64,000 nucleotides of DNA, taken from positions 2,979,001 to 3,043,000 of the forward strand of contig NZ_CP017174.1 in NCBI RefSeq assembly GCF_006402735.1, in the 5' to 3' direction. Source of the stretch: Myxococcus xanthus. GTDB taxonomy: Bacteria > Myxococcota > Myxococcia > Myxococcales > Myxococcaceae. A program made the translations under genes and the position numbers. How positions within the stretch are numbered: position 1 is the stretch's first letter; each line of letters begins with the position of its first letter. The notes beneath the pieces are model-generated. The model did no database searches and had not been told where the DNA came from. It saw only the letters and a list, made by a program, of their open reading frames with translations. Of the stretch, positions 52,932-62,042 are shown piece after piece.

Positions 52932-53186
52932 TCACGCGTGGGGGCTGATGTCCCAGTGCGCGTCCGCGACGGACCGCTCGGTGGGGTCCCCCAGGAAGCG
53001 GAGGAAGCCGCGAAGCTCCATCGTGTCGATGAGCTCCTCCGCCTCCAACTCCGAGAAGCCGCGCATGTCCACGAGCAGGTTGCGCATCACGGACTTGCCA
53101 CGGAGGTACCCGATGGGTTCTCCCGGGCCGAGCGCGTTCTTCAGGTCGGCGGTGAGCTGCTGGAGGTCGATATCCTCTGGAATCAT
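52932..53186 (-). CDS. Small hypothetical protein downstream of comEC
   Basis: An 84-residue acidic helical protein. The middle reads GEPIGYLRGKSVMRNLL and FSELEAEELIDTMELRGF; no family is recognised. The start at 53186 has GAGG just upstream, five bases beyond the comEC stop, so it is likely co-transcribed and co-translated with comEC. A longer open frame covering the same strand belongs to a shadow and is not chosen. Confidence 0.7.
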   Translation of the reverse strand: MIPEDIDLQQLTADLKNALGPGEPIGYLRGKSVMRNLLVDMRGFSELEAEELIDTMELRGFLRFLGDPTERSVADAHWDISPHA

Positions 53187-53191
53187 CGGCC

Positions 53192-55651
53192 TCAATCTGG
53201 TGATGGGCCCCCAGCCCGTGCAACCGGCATGACCCAGGGAGAGGGCTCGTGGGGCAGGAAGGTGAGCAGGCGGACGTCCTGGCCGTCGCTTTCCACGGTG
53301 ATGGCGCCATGCTGGTCTGTTCGCCAGCACTCGCTTCCCAGCGCCCGGTATCGCGCCTCCACGTCGTCGTGGGGGAAGCCGTAGCGGTTGCGCCGGCCCA
53401 CGCAGAAGACGACGTGCCGTGGGCGTGTGCGTGCCAGCAGGGCTTCCGTGGAGGACGTCCGTGAGCCGTGGTGAGGGGCCTTCATCACCGTCACCGGACC
53501 CAGTTGTTCCGCCAGGGCCTCCTCGCCATCCGCCTCCACGTCGCCCGTGAGCAGCACGGTGACGTCGCCGTGGCGCACCAGGAGCACCACGCTTCGGTCG
53601 TTCGCGCCTTCCAGCAGGTCGCGTGCCTCCAACGCTGGTGGCCCGAGCACTTCGATGGTCGCCTCGCCCAGGCGCAGGGGGGGATGGCCCACCTCGACTT
53701 CCTCCACGAGCGCCGTCCCCGCCGCGGCCACCACCTGCCGCGAGAGCGGACCGTCTCCGTCGCCCGCGGGCATCCACAGTCGCTGGGTGGGAATCTGCTT
53801 CAGCGCGGATGCCAGCCCGAGCGCATGGTCCGGATGCGGATGTGACAGCACGGCGAGGTCCAGCCGGGAGATGCCGGCGTGCTTCAGGTACGGGAGGATG
53901 AAGCGCTCCGCGGTGTCCATGCCGCCTGGAACGCCGCCGCCATCCACGAGCATGTGCTCACCACCGGAGCTGACGACCACGCCGTCTCCCTGACCCACGT
54001 AGAGAAAGGTGACGCGCAGCCCGGGCTGCGGCGTGAGCACCGGTGCCAGGATGGCGGCGATGACGGCCGCGGGAGCCAACAAGCCGCCCAGCCGCCAGCG
54101 TCCCGTGCCGAGCGCCCACGTCAGCAGCCCCGCCGCGTAGAGCGCCGACAGGAAGCCCAGTGACGGCACCTCGACCGAGGCCAGCGGCGCCGCCGCGAAG
54201 AGCCGGGTGATGACCAGCAGCAGCTCGGACGCCCAGGCGCCGGCCCACAGCACCGGCGTCGCCAGCACGGGGGCAACGACGAAGAGCGCGGCGCCACCCG
54301 CGGCCAGGCCCGTGAGCAGCCCGCATAAGGGCAGGGCGACCACGTTCGAGATGAGCCCCGCGATACTCACCCGTCCGAAGGTCGCCGCGACGATGGGGAG
54401 TCCCGACAGCGTCGCGGCCGCGCTCGCGCACAGTGTCTGCGCCACCGTCTCCTGGGCCTGTCCCCACCAGCGCCGGACGCGGTGGGGCTCGGACGGGTCA
54501 GGCTCGGCCAGGGGCAGCGCCTGCCGCAGCGGCGGTGACAGCAGCACCAGTCCCAGCACGGCGAGGAACGACAGCCGCAGCGACAGGTCGGCCACGCTGG
54601 AGGGCGCCCAGGCCACCAGCACCACGGCCGCAGCGGCCAGTCCGTTGAGCCCGTCCGCGCGCCGCCAGAGCGCCAGCCCCAGCAGCACCACCGTGGCCAT
54701 CACCGCGGAGCGCACCGCGGGCGGCTGATTGTCGGTGAACACGACGTAGGCCCAGACGAAGGGCACCGCCGCGGGGGCCGCCACCTGCCGAGCATCCAGC
54801 ATCCGCCACCGCTCACCGGTGCGCACCACCAGCCGCCGCAGCACCGCGAGGGTCATCAGCGCCAACGCCGCCACGTGCAGCCCGCTGACACTCAACACGT
54901 GGGCCAGTCCTGCGCGAGAGAAGGCCTCTTCCCACGAATCATCCAGCGCCGCGCGTTGCCCCGCCGCCAGGGTGAGGAAGAGCGCCGCTGCATCCGTCGA
55001 TGGCGACACGGCATGGACCGCCGCCGCCAGCCGCGTGCGCGTGTCCTCCAATGACACCCGCCACGCCGGGGCAGGGGAGAGCACCACCAGGCGCCGCGCG
55101 TCCATGCCACCGGTGAAGGCCACGCCCTGTCGCCGTCGCGCCGCCCCGAAATCCTTCTCACCGGGGTTCGACGGGGGCGCGTCTGGCTGCAGCTTCGTCT
55201 CTGCCCGGATACGTTGGCCGGGGAGGAGCGGCGGTGGCTCGCCGCGCAGCGACAGGTTCATCCGAAACCGTACGGGGGCCAACGGTCCAGGAGGGACGCC
55301 AGCCCGTGCGACGGCCAACCGGACACGCGTCGTCCCGTCAAAGCGGTCCACCCGCTCCGTTTCTCCCTCGATGACGATGGCGTTGCCTTGGGTCAGCTCC
55401 GCCGGCACATCCACCTGGGATTCCCAGCGCGCCAGCCCCGCGCCCGCCGCCCAGAGTGACGCCAGCACGGCGAGATGCGCACCAGGCAGCCGGGCGAGCG
55501 CCAGTCCGAGCGCTCCCAGTAAAAGCCCACAAACGAGAAATGGTTCTGCGTACGCGCTTGTTACCGGGGCGCAGAGGGCTCCGAGTGACAGGCTCAGGGC
55601 GGGAAAGAAGAGAGGACGCGCGCCCAGGTCGCGCCAAGCATGACGTTCCAC
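53192..55651 (-). CDS. comEC: DNA-uptake channel protein ComEC/Rec2
   Basis: An 819-residue polytopic protein of natural transformation. A first pair of spans and an OB-like domain (about 100-180) are followed by the Competence domain (HVLSVSGLHVAALALMTLAV near 250-270) with about eight more spans, and a C-terminal metallo-beta-lactamase-like domain with SHPHPDHALG and LTGDVEAD and APHHGSRTSS. It should pass single-stranded DNA through the inner membrane. The metal-binding His residues of the HxHxDH motif are present. ATG 55651 is the start; the small gene follows five bases later. Confidence 0.93.
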   Translation of the reverse strand: MERHAWRDLGARPLFFPALSLSLGALCAPVTSAYAEPFLVCGLLLGALGLALARLPGAHLAVLASLWAAGAGLARWESQVDVPAELTQGNAIVIEGETERVDRFDGTTRVRLAVARAGVPPGPLAPVRFRMNLSLRGEPPPLLPGQRIRAETKLQPDAPPSNPGEKDFGAARRRQGVAFTGGMDARRLVVLSPAPAWRVSLEDTRTRLAAAVHAVSPSTDAAALFLTLAAGQRAALDDSWEEAFSRAGLAHVLSVSGLHVAALALMTLAVLRRLVVRTGERWRMLDARQVAAPAAVPFVWAYVVFTDNQPPAVRSAVMATVVLLGLALWRRADGLNGLAAAAVVLVAWAPSSVADLSLRLSFLAVLGLVLLSPPLRQALPLAEPDPSEPHRVRRWWGQAQETVAQTLCASAAATLSGLPIVAATFGRVSIAGLISNVVALPLCGLLTGLAAGGAALFVVAPVLATPVLWAGAWASELLLVITRLFAAAPLASVEVPSLGFLSALYAAGLLTWALGTGRWRLGGLLAPAAVIAAILAPVLTPQPGLRVTFLYVGQGDGVVVSSGGEHMLVDGGGVPGGMDTAERFILPYLKHAGISRLDLAVLSHPHPDHALGLASALKQIPTQRLWMPAGDGDGPLSRQVVAAAGTALVEEVEVGHPPLRLGEATIEVLGPPALEARDLLEGANDRSVVLLVRHGDVTVLLTGDVEADGEEALAEQLGPVTVMKAPHHGSRTSSTEALLARTRPRHVVFCVGRRNRYGFPHDDVEARYRALGSECWRTDQHGAITVESDGQDVRLLTFLPHEPSPWVMPVARAGGPSPD

Positions 55652-55760
55652 CTTCCGACCCCCACCCGCCGCCCGTCACACTGGTGCACACATCTGCCGA
55701 CACCGCGTGTAGAAACCGACAACGTAGTCGGGCGCGTCCTGGGTGGTCAAGGCGTTATCG

Positions 55761-55789
55761 TTGCCCGTGGATGTGGTTTGTGGTAGTAG
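55761..55789 (+). promoter_or_regulatory. Possible promoter upstream of cdnL
   Basis: TTGCCC (55761-55766) is 17 bases from TAGTAG (55784-55789). The -35 is good, the -10 weak (three of six). The transcript would have a leader of about 40 bases carrying AAGGAGG. Confidence 0.35.
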
Positions 55790-55834
55790 TGCCCGGCTGA
55801 AAGGCCGGGAACGAGTCTTTCAAGGAGGCAGTGA

Positions 55835-56329
55835 GTGCAGACCAGCTTCAAGACTGGTGACAAGGCGGTCTACCCGGGCCAGGGCGTCGGTGAAGTGATG
55901 GGTATCGAACACACCGAGGTGGCCGGGCAGCGCCAGTCCTTCTACGTGCTGCGCATCCTGGAGAACGGAATGCGGATCATGATCCCGATCAACAAGGTCG
56001 GGTCGGTCGGTCTCCGGGAGATCATCAGCGAGGAGGACGTCAAGCAGGTCTACTCCATCCTCAAGGAGAAGGACATCTCCGTTGACTCCACGACGTGGAA
56101 CCGTCGTTACCGGGAGTACATGGAGAAGATCAAGACGGGCTCGGTGTTCGAAATCGCCGAAGTGCTCCGCGACCTCTACCTCCTGAAGGGCGATAAGGAC
56201 CTCTCCTTCGGCGAGCGGAAGATGCTGGATACCGCGCGCTCGCTGCTCATCAAGGAGCTGTCGCTGGCCAAGGACTGCTCCGAGGAAGAAATCGAGTCGG
56301 ACCTGAAGAAGATCTTCAACCTGGCCTGA
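55835..56329 (+). CDS. cdnL: CarD-family RNA polymerase-binding regulator CdnL
   Basis: A 164-residue single CarD/CdnL domain protein. The N-terminal Tudor-like RNA polymerase-interacting part (KAVYPGQGVGEVMGIE, FYVLRILENGMRIMIP) and the C-terminal helical DNA-binding part (WNRRYREYMEKIKTG, ERKMLDTARSLLIKEL) are complete. No DNA-binding AT-hook or HMGA tail is fused, so it is CdnL rather than CarD. In Myxococcus xanthus CdnL is essential and stabilises open complexes at rRNA promoters. The start is GTG 55835 with AAGGAGG six bases upstream, and the gene ends at a strong terminator. Confidence 0.95.
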   Translation: MQTSFKTGDKAVYPGQGVGEVMGIEHTEVAGQRQSFYVLRILENGMRIMIPINKVGSVGLREIISEEDVKQVYSILKEKDISVDSTTWNRRYREYMEKIKTGSVFEIAEVLRDLYLLKGDKDLSFGERKMLDTARSLLIKELSLAKDCSEEEIESDLKKIFNLA

Positions 56330-56358
56330 GCCACAGGACTGCCGTCCAAGACTCGTCG

Positions 56359-56397
56359 CCCCGGGTTCCCAAGCAGGGAGCTCGGGGTTTCGTCTTT
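56359..56397 (+). terminator. Intrinsic terminator of cdnL
   Basis: CCCCGGGTTCCC (56359-56370) and GGGAGCTCGGGG (56376-56387) make a 12-bp stem with two G-T wobbles around AAGCA, followed by TTTCGTCTTT. Confidence 0.85.
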
Positions 56398-56419
56398 CCA
56401 CGCCACATCATGTCCGCCC

Positions 56420-57067
56420 ATGAGTGAGCTGCTGCCGCAGTCCCCCACGGAAGAGGCGCGAGCGCGCCGCATCGCGGAGCTCGAGGCCCGGTTGTCACGC
56501 CGCCGCGTGGGCGTGCGTCCCGTGGCCGCGGTCATGGCCATCGCCGTGGGACTGGTGCTGCTCGGCATGCAGTGGAAGGACTTGTCGTATTTCCTGTCTC
56601 CAAGCGTTCCGCTGACGTTGGGCGCGGAAGGGGCGTATCGCTTCGAGGCGCTCACTTCCAACCGTTACGCCCAGGTGCATGGCGTGCCCACGGTCCGGGG
56701 CGCCTATGAGCGCGCGGACGGCGCGCTGTATGTCCTCGTGGGGCTGCGCGACTCGCCCTTCGTGGTGCGCCGGCCAGCGCTCCCGGGGGAGCAGTGGACC
56801 GAAGGCCGTCCGCCGCCGCAGCCCGACCAACGTCCCTTCGCCGTGCGAGGACGGCTGCTGGCGCAAGAGGATGCCTCTCGCTACCGCGATGCCCTGGCCC
56901 TGATGGTGCGCATGGGTGAGCTCCAACCGCGGGACGGCCGGTTGTGGCTGCTCATCGAAGGCGAGCGTCCCGGCGCGGACAGGGGATTGCTGCTCGTGTG
57001 CCTGTCGCTGGTCACCTTCGTGGTGCTCAACGCGATGCTGCTGGTCAGGGGGCTGAAGCGCGGGTGA
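56420..57067 (+). CDS. Hypothetical membrane protein with coiled-coil N-terminus
   Basis: A 215-residue protein. Residues 10-28 are charged and helical (EEARARRIAELEARLSRRR), followed by one span (residues about 33-50). A periplasmic domain of about 140 residues, rich in beta structure (YAQVHGVPTVRGAYERADGALYVLVGL), precedes a second span near the C-terminus (LLLVCLSLVTFVVLNAMLLV). Function unknown. It begins 23 bases past the cdnL terminator, and its 3' end overlaps the convergent FHA gene by 23 bases. Confidence 0.7.
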   Translation: MSELLPQSPTEEARARRIAELEARLSRRRVGVRPVAAVMAIAVGLVLLGMQWKDLSYFLSPSVPLTLGAEGAYRFEALTSNRYAQVHGVPTVRGAYERADGALYVLVGLRDSPFVVRRPALPGEQWTEGRPPPQPDQRPFAVRGRLLAQEDASRYRDALALMVRMGELQPRDGRLWLLIEGERPGADRGLLLVCLSLVTFVVLNAMLLVRGLKRG

Positions 57068-58670
57068 GCCGGCCGAGCTGCTCGCGGGCCTCGCGGTTGC
57101 CGGTGTCGTGCTTCAGGGCCTGCTCGAAGGCGGCGCGCGCCTCGTCCACCCGGCCCGCGGCGGCATGCTCCGTGCCGACCTGGACATGGAGCCGCGACAA
57201 TTGCTTGCGCAGGGGCGGTCCGTGTTTGCTCCAGCCATGCGCCAGGGCATCGTCCACCGAAATGGCGAGCGTCAGCTGCGCAATGGCCTCTGGGAAGTCC
57301 CGCTTCGCCAGGGCCTTCTTCGCCTGCGCCTCGGCGGTCTCGAACCTCATGAGCTGCCCGTGCAGCGCGGTGAGCTTCTCCGCCTGGGCCAGGTCCCGGG
57401 CCGCCGCCACATCTCCCGCTTCGTAGCGGCGCAGGACCTCGGCCTCCTTCGTGGAGGTGGCGTCGGATGGCGCCGCCGCCGAATCGAGCGCCCCAGCCGT
57501 CCGCTTGTTCGAGGACGCTGAATCCGCGCTGCGCACCCGGCGCTGGGCGTTCGCCGCGGAGTCCGCGCCCCTCATCGCGAGCGCGCTGGAGGAAGCCGCG
57601 TCAGCGCCTTGCGTCTGCCGCTGGGCGGTCGCCGCCGAATCGGTGCTTCCCGCCGTGCGCTCGTTCGAGGGGGCAACGGCCATGGGACGCACCTGCTTCG
57701 TGGTGCCCCGAGCCACGTTCAGGGCGCTGATGCCCGTGGCCTTGGGCGTCAGGGGCGCGTCCTCCTCTTCGGGAGGCGGATTCTCCGGGGTGCCCGTCGC
57801 GGCTCCAACCACCGTGTCGCCTGTTTTCTCGGCGCTGCTGGCTGCGGGCACTTCCATATCGACCCGCGTGGGCGCACCTGACACGACCACGGTCGGCGAA
57901 GCGGCGGCCGCATTCCGGGGGGCCGCCGGTGGCGGGGCGGGAGAGATGTGCTCCGTGCCGCCGGCCATCCGCATGGAAAGCAGCGCGATGAGCGCGGCCA
58001 CACCCGAACCCAGCGCCGCGGCGCCCAGGGCCACACCCACCGTGCTCAAGGCCCTGCGCGAAGGCGGCTTGTCGTCGTGGGAGACGGCGGGCACACCCAG
58101 GGCGGGGGTTCCACCGGGGCCGCGCAGGCGCAACAGGGCATTGCCGAGGGACACCTCGTCCCCCGGCATCAGCTCGACCTCCGAGGTGATGCGATGGCGG
58201 TTGAGGAAGGTGCCGTTCTGGCTGCTGAGGTCCTTCAGGAAGAAGCGCTCGCCGCGGCGGGTCAGGTGCGCATGCCGGCGGCTGATGGACGGGTGCTGCA
58301 GGCGGAGGTCGGACGAGGAGGACCGCCCGATGACCAGCGCCCCCTGTTTGACGGGCACCAGCTGTCCGGCGCCGGGGCCTCGCTCGACGTACAGGAAGGC
58401 AGCCGCGTACCCGGGGTCCGAGTACTCATTCGAGGTGTCGAAGCGGGAGGCGAGCTCGCGGTCGCTGTTGGCGCGCCCTTCCGGGCCCTGGCGCCGGCTG
58501 CGGCGGGAGCCCGCGGGAAACTGGGGAACCCGCTGGGGACGCGGGTCGTCAGCCTGGAGCGGATCCACCTCGTCGTCGTCGAAGGGCAGCTCCACGTCTG
58601 AATCCTGGGGCGCCTGCGTACCGGGCGGGCGGGGCGGCCGAGGGGGCCGCTTTGGGTTCGGTGGAGCCAT
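57045..58670 (-). CDS. FHA-domain protein with TM segment and C-terminal TPR-like repeats
   Basis: A 541-residue signalling protein. A Pro-rich start (MAPPNPKRPPRPPRPPGTQ) precedes a canonical FHA domain (about 88-165: VIGRSSSSDLRLQHPSISRRHAHL, KDLSSQNGTFLNRHR). One span follows (about 195-220). The middle, about 225-400, is low-complexity with loosely repeated Asp-Ser-Ala-Ala blocks, and the end has TPR-like helices (EAQAKKALAKRDFPEAIAQLTLAI, GRVDEARAAFEQALK). ATG 58670 has GGGAG 10 bases upstream; ATG 58679 is too near that site. It could read threonine phosphorylation outside-in or by kinases such as 7099. Confidence 0.82.
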   Translation of the reverse strand: MAPPNPKRPPRPPRPPGTQAPQDSDVELPFDDDEVDPLQADDPRPQRVPQFPAGSRRSRRQGPEGRANSDRELASRFDTSNEYSDPGYAAAFLYVERGPGAGQLVPVKQGALVIGRSSSSDLRLQHPSISRRHAHLTRRGERFFLKDLSSQNGTFLNRHRITSEVELMPGDEVSLGNALLRLRGPGGTPALGVPAVSHDDKPPSRRALSTVGVALGAAALGSGVAALIALLSMRMAGGTEHISPAPPPAAPRNAAAASPTVVVSGAPTRVDMEVPAASSAEKTGDTVVGAATGTPENPPPEEEDAPLTPKATGISALNVARGTTKQVRPMAVAPSNERTAGSTDSAATAQRQTQGADAASSSALAMRGADSAANAQRRVRSADSASSNKRTAGALDSAAAPSDATSTKEAEVLRRYEAGDVAAARDLAQAEKLTALHGQLMRFETAEAQAKKALAKRDFPEAIAQLTLAISVDDALAHGWSKHGPPLRKQLSRLHVQVGTEHAAAGRVDEARAAFEQALKHDTGNREAREQLGRLTRASAP

Positions 58671-58768
58671 GATGCCCATTCTCCCAGATTGGGGGCGGCG
58701 ACGAACCCCTCGCGAATACTGGCCTGTCCACGACCCGAGACTCTAGAGTGAGGGACACACCCACGCCT

Positions 58769-60262
58769 ATGGACCCGAGAGGATTGCCGCACGTGACCCC
58801 GCCCGCCATCCGGCTCTTCAACACGATGACCATGCAGAAGGAGCTGCTGCAGCCCGCCATTCCTGGCGAGGTGGGGGTCTACGTCTGTGGTCCTACCGTC
58901 TACAGCTACATTCATATCGGGAATGCCCGCACCTTCACCTCCTTCGACGTGGTGGTCCGCTACCTCCGTCACCGGGGCCTGAAGGTCCGGTACGTCCGCA
59001 ACTACACGGACGTGGACGACAAAATCATCAAGGCGGCCGCGGAGACGGGGGAGACCCCGGTGGCGCTGGCGGCGCGCTACGTGGAGATCTTCCGCGAGGA
59101 CACCCGGGCGCTCCACCTGCTGGAGCCGGACTTCTCGCCGCGGGTGAGCGACCACCTCCCCGAAATCATCGCCATCATCCAGAAGCTCGTGGACAAGGGC
59201 CACGCGTACGCCTCCCAGGGCGACGTGTACTTCTCCGTGAGCAGCGACGCGGACTACGCGAAGCTGTCCAAGCGCAACCTGGACGAGCTGTGCGTGGGCG
59301 AGCGCGTGCAGCCGGGTGATCAGAAGCGCGAGCCGCTCGACTTCGCCCTGTGGAAGGCGGCCAAGCCGGGAGAGCCCGCGTGGGAGAGCCCCTGGGGCCC
59401 CGGCCGTCCGGGCTGGCACATCGAGTGCTCCGCCATGAGCGCGAAGTACCTGGGTGAGACGTTCGACATCCACGGCGGCGCGCTGGACCTCATCTTCCCC
59501 CACCACGAGAACGAAATCGCCCAGAGCGAGTCCGCCAACGGCGTGACCTTCGCCCGGTATTGGATGCACTGCGGCTTCCTGGACCTGGAAGGCGCGAAGA
59601 TGTCCAAGTCGCTGGGCAACGTGGTGCGCCTGCGCGACGCGCTGACCAAGGTGGACCCGGAGGCGCTGCGCTTCTTCTTCCTCGCCACGCACTACCGCCA
59701 CCCGCTGTCGTTCTCCGACAAGGCGCTGGCGGATGCGGAGACGCGCATGGAGTACTTCTACGAGACGCTCCGCAAGGTGGACGAGCGAATCTCTGGGAAG
59801 GACTTCGGCAAGGGGGCCCTGCACGGCGACCCGCAGCGTTTCTTCAGTGAGTTCGAGTCCGCCATGGACGACGACTTCAACACCGCGGGCGGCCTGGGCG
59901 CGCTGTCGGGGCTCTTCGGGATGATGAACGAGCTGACCGACAAGCCGCCCGTGAAGGACAAGGCCCTGGTGGGCCGCACACTGCAGGCGCTGCGTGAGGA
60001 CGTGCGCAGGGTGTCCGGCGTCCTGGGCCTCTTCGAGGACGCGCCCGATGCGTGGCTGCTGCGCCGCCGGGAGCGCGCCGTGCGCGAGCGCGGCATCGAC
60101 GTGGCGGAGGTGGAGCGCCTGCTGGGCGAGCGCACCGCTGCCCGCGCGGCGAAGGACTTCGCCGCCGCGGACCGGGTGCGAAGCGAGCTGAAGCAGAAGG
60201 GCGTGGAAATCATGGACACGCCCGCTGGCACGACGTGGAAGGTGGCGCCGCTCCAGGGCTGA
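58769..60262 (+). CDS. cysS: Cysteinyl-tRNA synthetase
   Basis: A 497-residue class I tRNA synthetase. The ATP-binding signatures are HIGN (in YIHIGNARTF) and KMSKS (in GAKMSKSLGN). The zinc ligands seen are Cys in VYVCGPT, Cys in IECSAMS and His in FPHHENE. The helical anticodon-binding tail is present. Several starts are possible: GTG 58748, ATG 58769 and GTG 58793; GAGAGGA nine bases before the last makes 58793 attractive (489 aa), but 58769 is kept because the family length suits either. Confidence 0.95.
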   Translation: MDPRGLPHVTPPAIRLFNTMTMQKELLQPAIPGEVGVYVCGPTVYSYIHIGNARTFTSFDVVVRYLRHRGLKVRYVRNYTDVDDKIIKAAAETGETPVALAARYVEIFREDTRALHLLEPDFSPRVSDHLPEIIAIIQKLVDKGHAYASQGDVYFSVSSDADYAKLSKRNLDELCVGERVQPGDQKREPLDFALWKAAKPGEPAWESPWGPGRPGWHIECSAMSAKYLGETFDIHGGALDLIFPHHENEIAQSESANGVTFARYWMHCGFLDLEGAKMSKSLGNVVRLRDALTKVDPEALRFFFLATHYRHPLSFSDKALADAETRMEYFYETLRKVDERISGKDFGKGALHGDPQRFFSEFESAMDDDFNTAGGLGALSGLFGMMNELTDKPPVKDKALVGRTLQALREDVRRVSGVLGLFEDAPDAWLLRRRERAVRERGIDVAEVERLLGERTAARAAKDFAAADRVRSELKQKGVEIMDTPAGTTWKVAPLQG

Positions 60263-60309
60263 TGCAGTGCTTCGGGTGTCCCGGGCTTCGTGTTAGGGCT
60301 CGGGACACC

Positions 60310-61989
60310 ATGATGCGCTCGCTGCCCCTGCTTCTCGCTCTCTGCTCCGCTCCGGCGCTCGCGCAGCGCGTGCAGTTGACGACGCCCGCGGAGAGGTCCG
60401 CGTCCGGTGTCATCGCTCCGGAGGTGCTGCGTGCGCACGTGCGCTTCCTCGCGAATGACCTGCTGGAGGGCCGTGGTCCTGGTACGCGGGGGGATGCGCT
60501 CGCGCAGGCGTACATCGCATCGCAGTTCGAGGCGCTCGGGTTGCAGCCGCTGGGCACGGACGGCTCGTACCTGCAGCCCTTCGACCTGGTGGGCGTCACC
60601 AGCAGCCCCAAGGGCTTGTCGTTCCAGGCGCCCCAGGGCGCGGTGCACCTGAACTTCCACCACGACTTCATCGCCGTGTCCGGCGTGCAGGCCCCCGAGT
60701 CGAAGTTGGATGCGTCCGAGCTCGTCTTCGTGGGCTACGGCATCCAGGCGCCCGAGTACCAGTGGGACGATTTCAAGGGGATGGACCTGCGCGGCAAGAC
60801 GCTGCTCATCCTCAACAGCGACCCGGAGGATGACCCGCAGCTCTTCGCGGGCAAGACCCGGCTCTGGTACGGCCGCTGGGATTATAAGTACGAGCAGGCC
60901 GCGAAGATGGGCGCGGCGGGCGCCATCATCATCCACACCACGCCGAGCGCGGGCTACCCGTGGCAGGTGGTGCAGACGTCGTGGACGGGAGAGCAGTTCG
61001 AACTGCCCGCCGCGGAGGGACCGCGCCTCCAGGTGAAGGCCTGGACGACCGAACAGGCCACGCGCCGGGTGTTGCAACTGGCGGGCAAGGACCTGGGCGC
61101 GCTGTGGGCCGCCGCGCAGAAGCGCGACTTCCAGCCGGTGCCGCTCGGGATGACGGTGTCGTCGCGCCTCACCAACACGGTGCGCCGCAGCCCCACCGCC
61201 AACGTGCTGGCGCTGCTGCCTGGGAGCGACCCGAAGCTGTCCCAGGAGGTGGTGCTCTACACCGCGCACCATGACCACCTGGGCCGCAAGGAAGGCGGCA
61301 AGCCGGGCGAGGACACCATCTACAACGGCGCGCTCGACAACGCGTCCGGTGTGTCGGCGATGCTCAACATCGCCAAGGCGTTCAAGGCCCTGCCCAAGGC
61401 TCCGCGCCGCTCCATCCTCTTCGCCGCCGTGGCCGCAGAGGAGCAGGGGCTGCTGGGCTCGCAGTATCTGGCCGAGCACCCGCCCGTGCCCCACGGCCGG
61501 GTCGCCGCCAACATCAACATCGACGGCGCCAACATCCATGGCCGCACCCGCGACCTCACCGTCATCGGCCTGGGCAAGTCCAACCTGGACGCCACGCTGG
61601 TCGCCCTGGCGAAGACGCAGGGCCGGGTGGTGAAGGCGGACCAGCTGTCGGACCGGGGCTTCTTCTACCGGTCGGACCAGTTCAACTTCGCCAAGCGAGG
61701 CATTCCCGCCGCGTACTTCGGCAGTGGGATGGACTTCATCGGCAAGCCGGAGGGCTGGGGCAAGCAGCAGCGGGAGGTCTGGGAGTCGAAGCACTATCAC
61801 CAGCCGTCGGACGAGCTGCGTCCGGATTGGGACTTTTCCGGCGCGGTGGAAGACGTCCGCCTGTTCTTCCTGTTGGGCGCCCATGTCGCCCGGCAACCGG
61901 AGCTGCCGCGCTGGAACAAGGGGGATGAGTTCGAGGCTGCCCGGCTGCAATCCCTGGAAGCGCTGAAGCGACAGGACACTTCGAAGTAG
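60310..61989 (+). CDS. M28-family zinc metallopeptidase, exported
   Basis: A 559-residue aminopeptidase-type protein with a signal peptide ([18 protein letters not shown]). A PA-domain-like insert (about 100-280, [21 protein letters not shown]) precedes the M28 core. The co-catalytic zinc ligands are His in TAHHDHLG, Asp in GALDNASG, Glu-Glu in AAEEQGLLG, Asp in NINIDGAN and His in HYHQPSDE. It probably trims peptides outside the cell, which fits with the POT importers. The frame is open further upstream, but ATG 60310 opens the signal peptide. TTAGGG is 11 bases before it. Confidence 0.92.
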   Translation: MMRSLPLLLALCSAPALAQRVQLTTPAERSASGVIAPEVLRAHVRFLANDLLEGRGPGTRGDALAQAYIASQFEALGLQPLGTDGSYLQPFDLVGVTSSPKGLSFQAPQGAVHLNFHHDFIAVSGVQAPESKLDASELVFVGYGIQAPEYQWDDFKGMDLRGKTLLILNSDPEDDPQLFAGKTRLWYGRWDYKYEQAAKMGAAGAIIIHTTPSAGYPWQVVQTSWTGEQFELPAAEGPRLQVKAWTTEQATRRVLQLAGKDLGALWAAAQKRDFQPVPLGMTVSSRLTNTVRRSPTANVLALLPGSDPKLSQEVVLYTAHHDHLGRKEGGKPGEDTIYNGALDNASGVSAMLNIAKAFKALPKAPRRSILFAAVAAEEQGLLGSQYLAEHPPVPHGRVAANINIDGANIHGRTRDLTVIGLGKSNLDATLVALAKTQGRVVKADQLSDRGFFYRSDQFNFAKRGIPAAYFGSGMDFIGKPEGWGKQQREVWESKHYHQPSDELRPDWDFSGAVEDVRLFFLLGAHVARQPELPRWNKGDEFEAARLQSLEALKRQDTSK

Positions 61990-62042
61990 CGCGGTCACGA
62001 ACATCCGGCCTTCCCACCCGCGCGGTGTTAAGTCTCGCGGGT

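Noticed and set aside
52932..53777. 281-codon version of the small comEC-linked protein
   Set aside because: The extra N-terminus lies in another frame inside comEC and is low-complexity Gly/Arg; the short start with its own ribosome site is preferred.
55761..55789. Strong cdnL promoter
   Set aside because: Only the -35 is good; it is listed at low confidence rather than as a finding.
59758..62004. 748-codon leftward frame opposite cysS and the M28 peptidase
   Set aside because: It spans two well-identified genes and has no domain.
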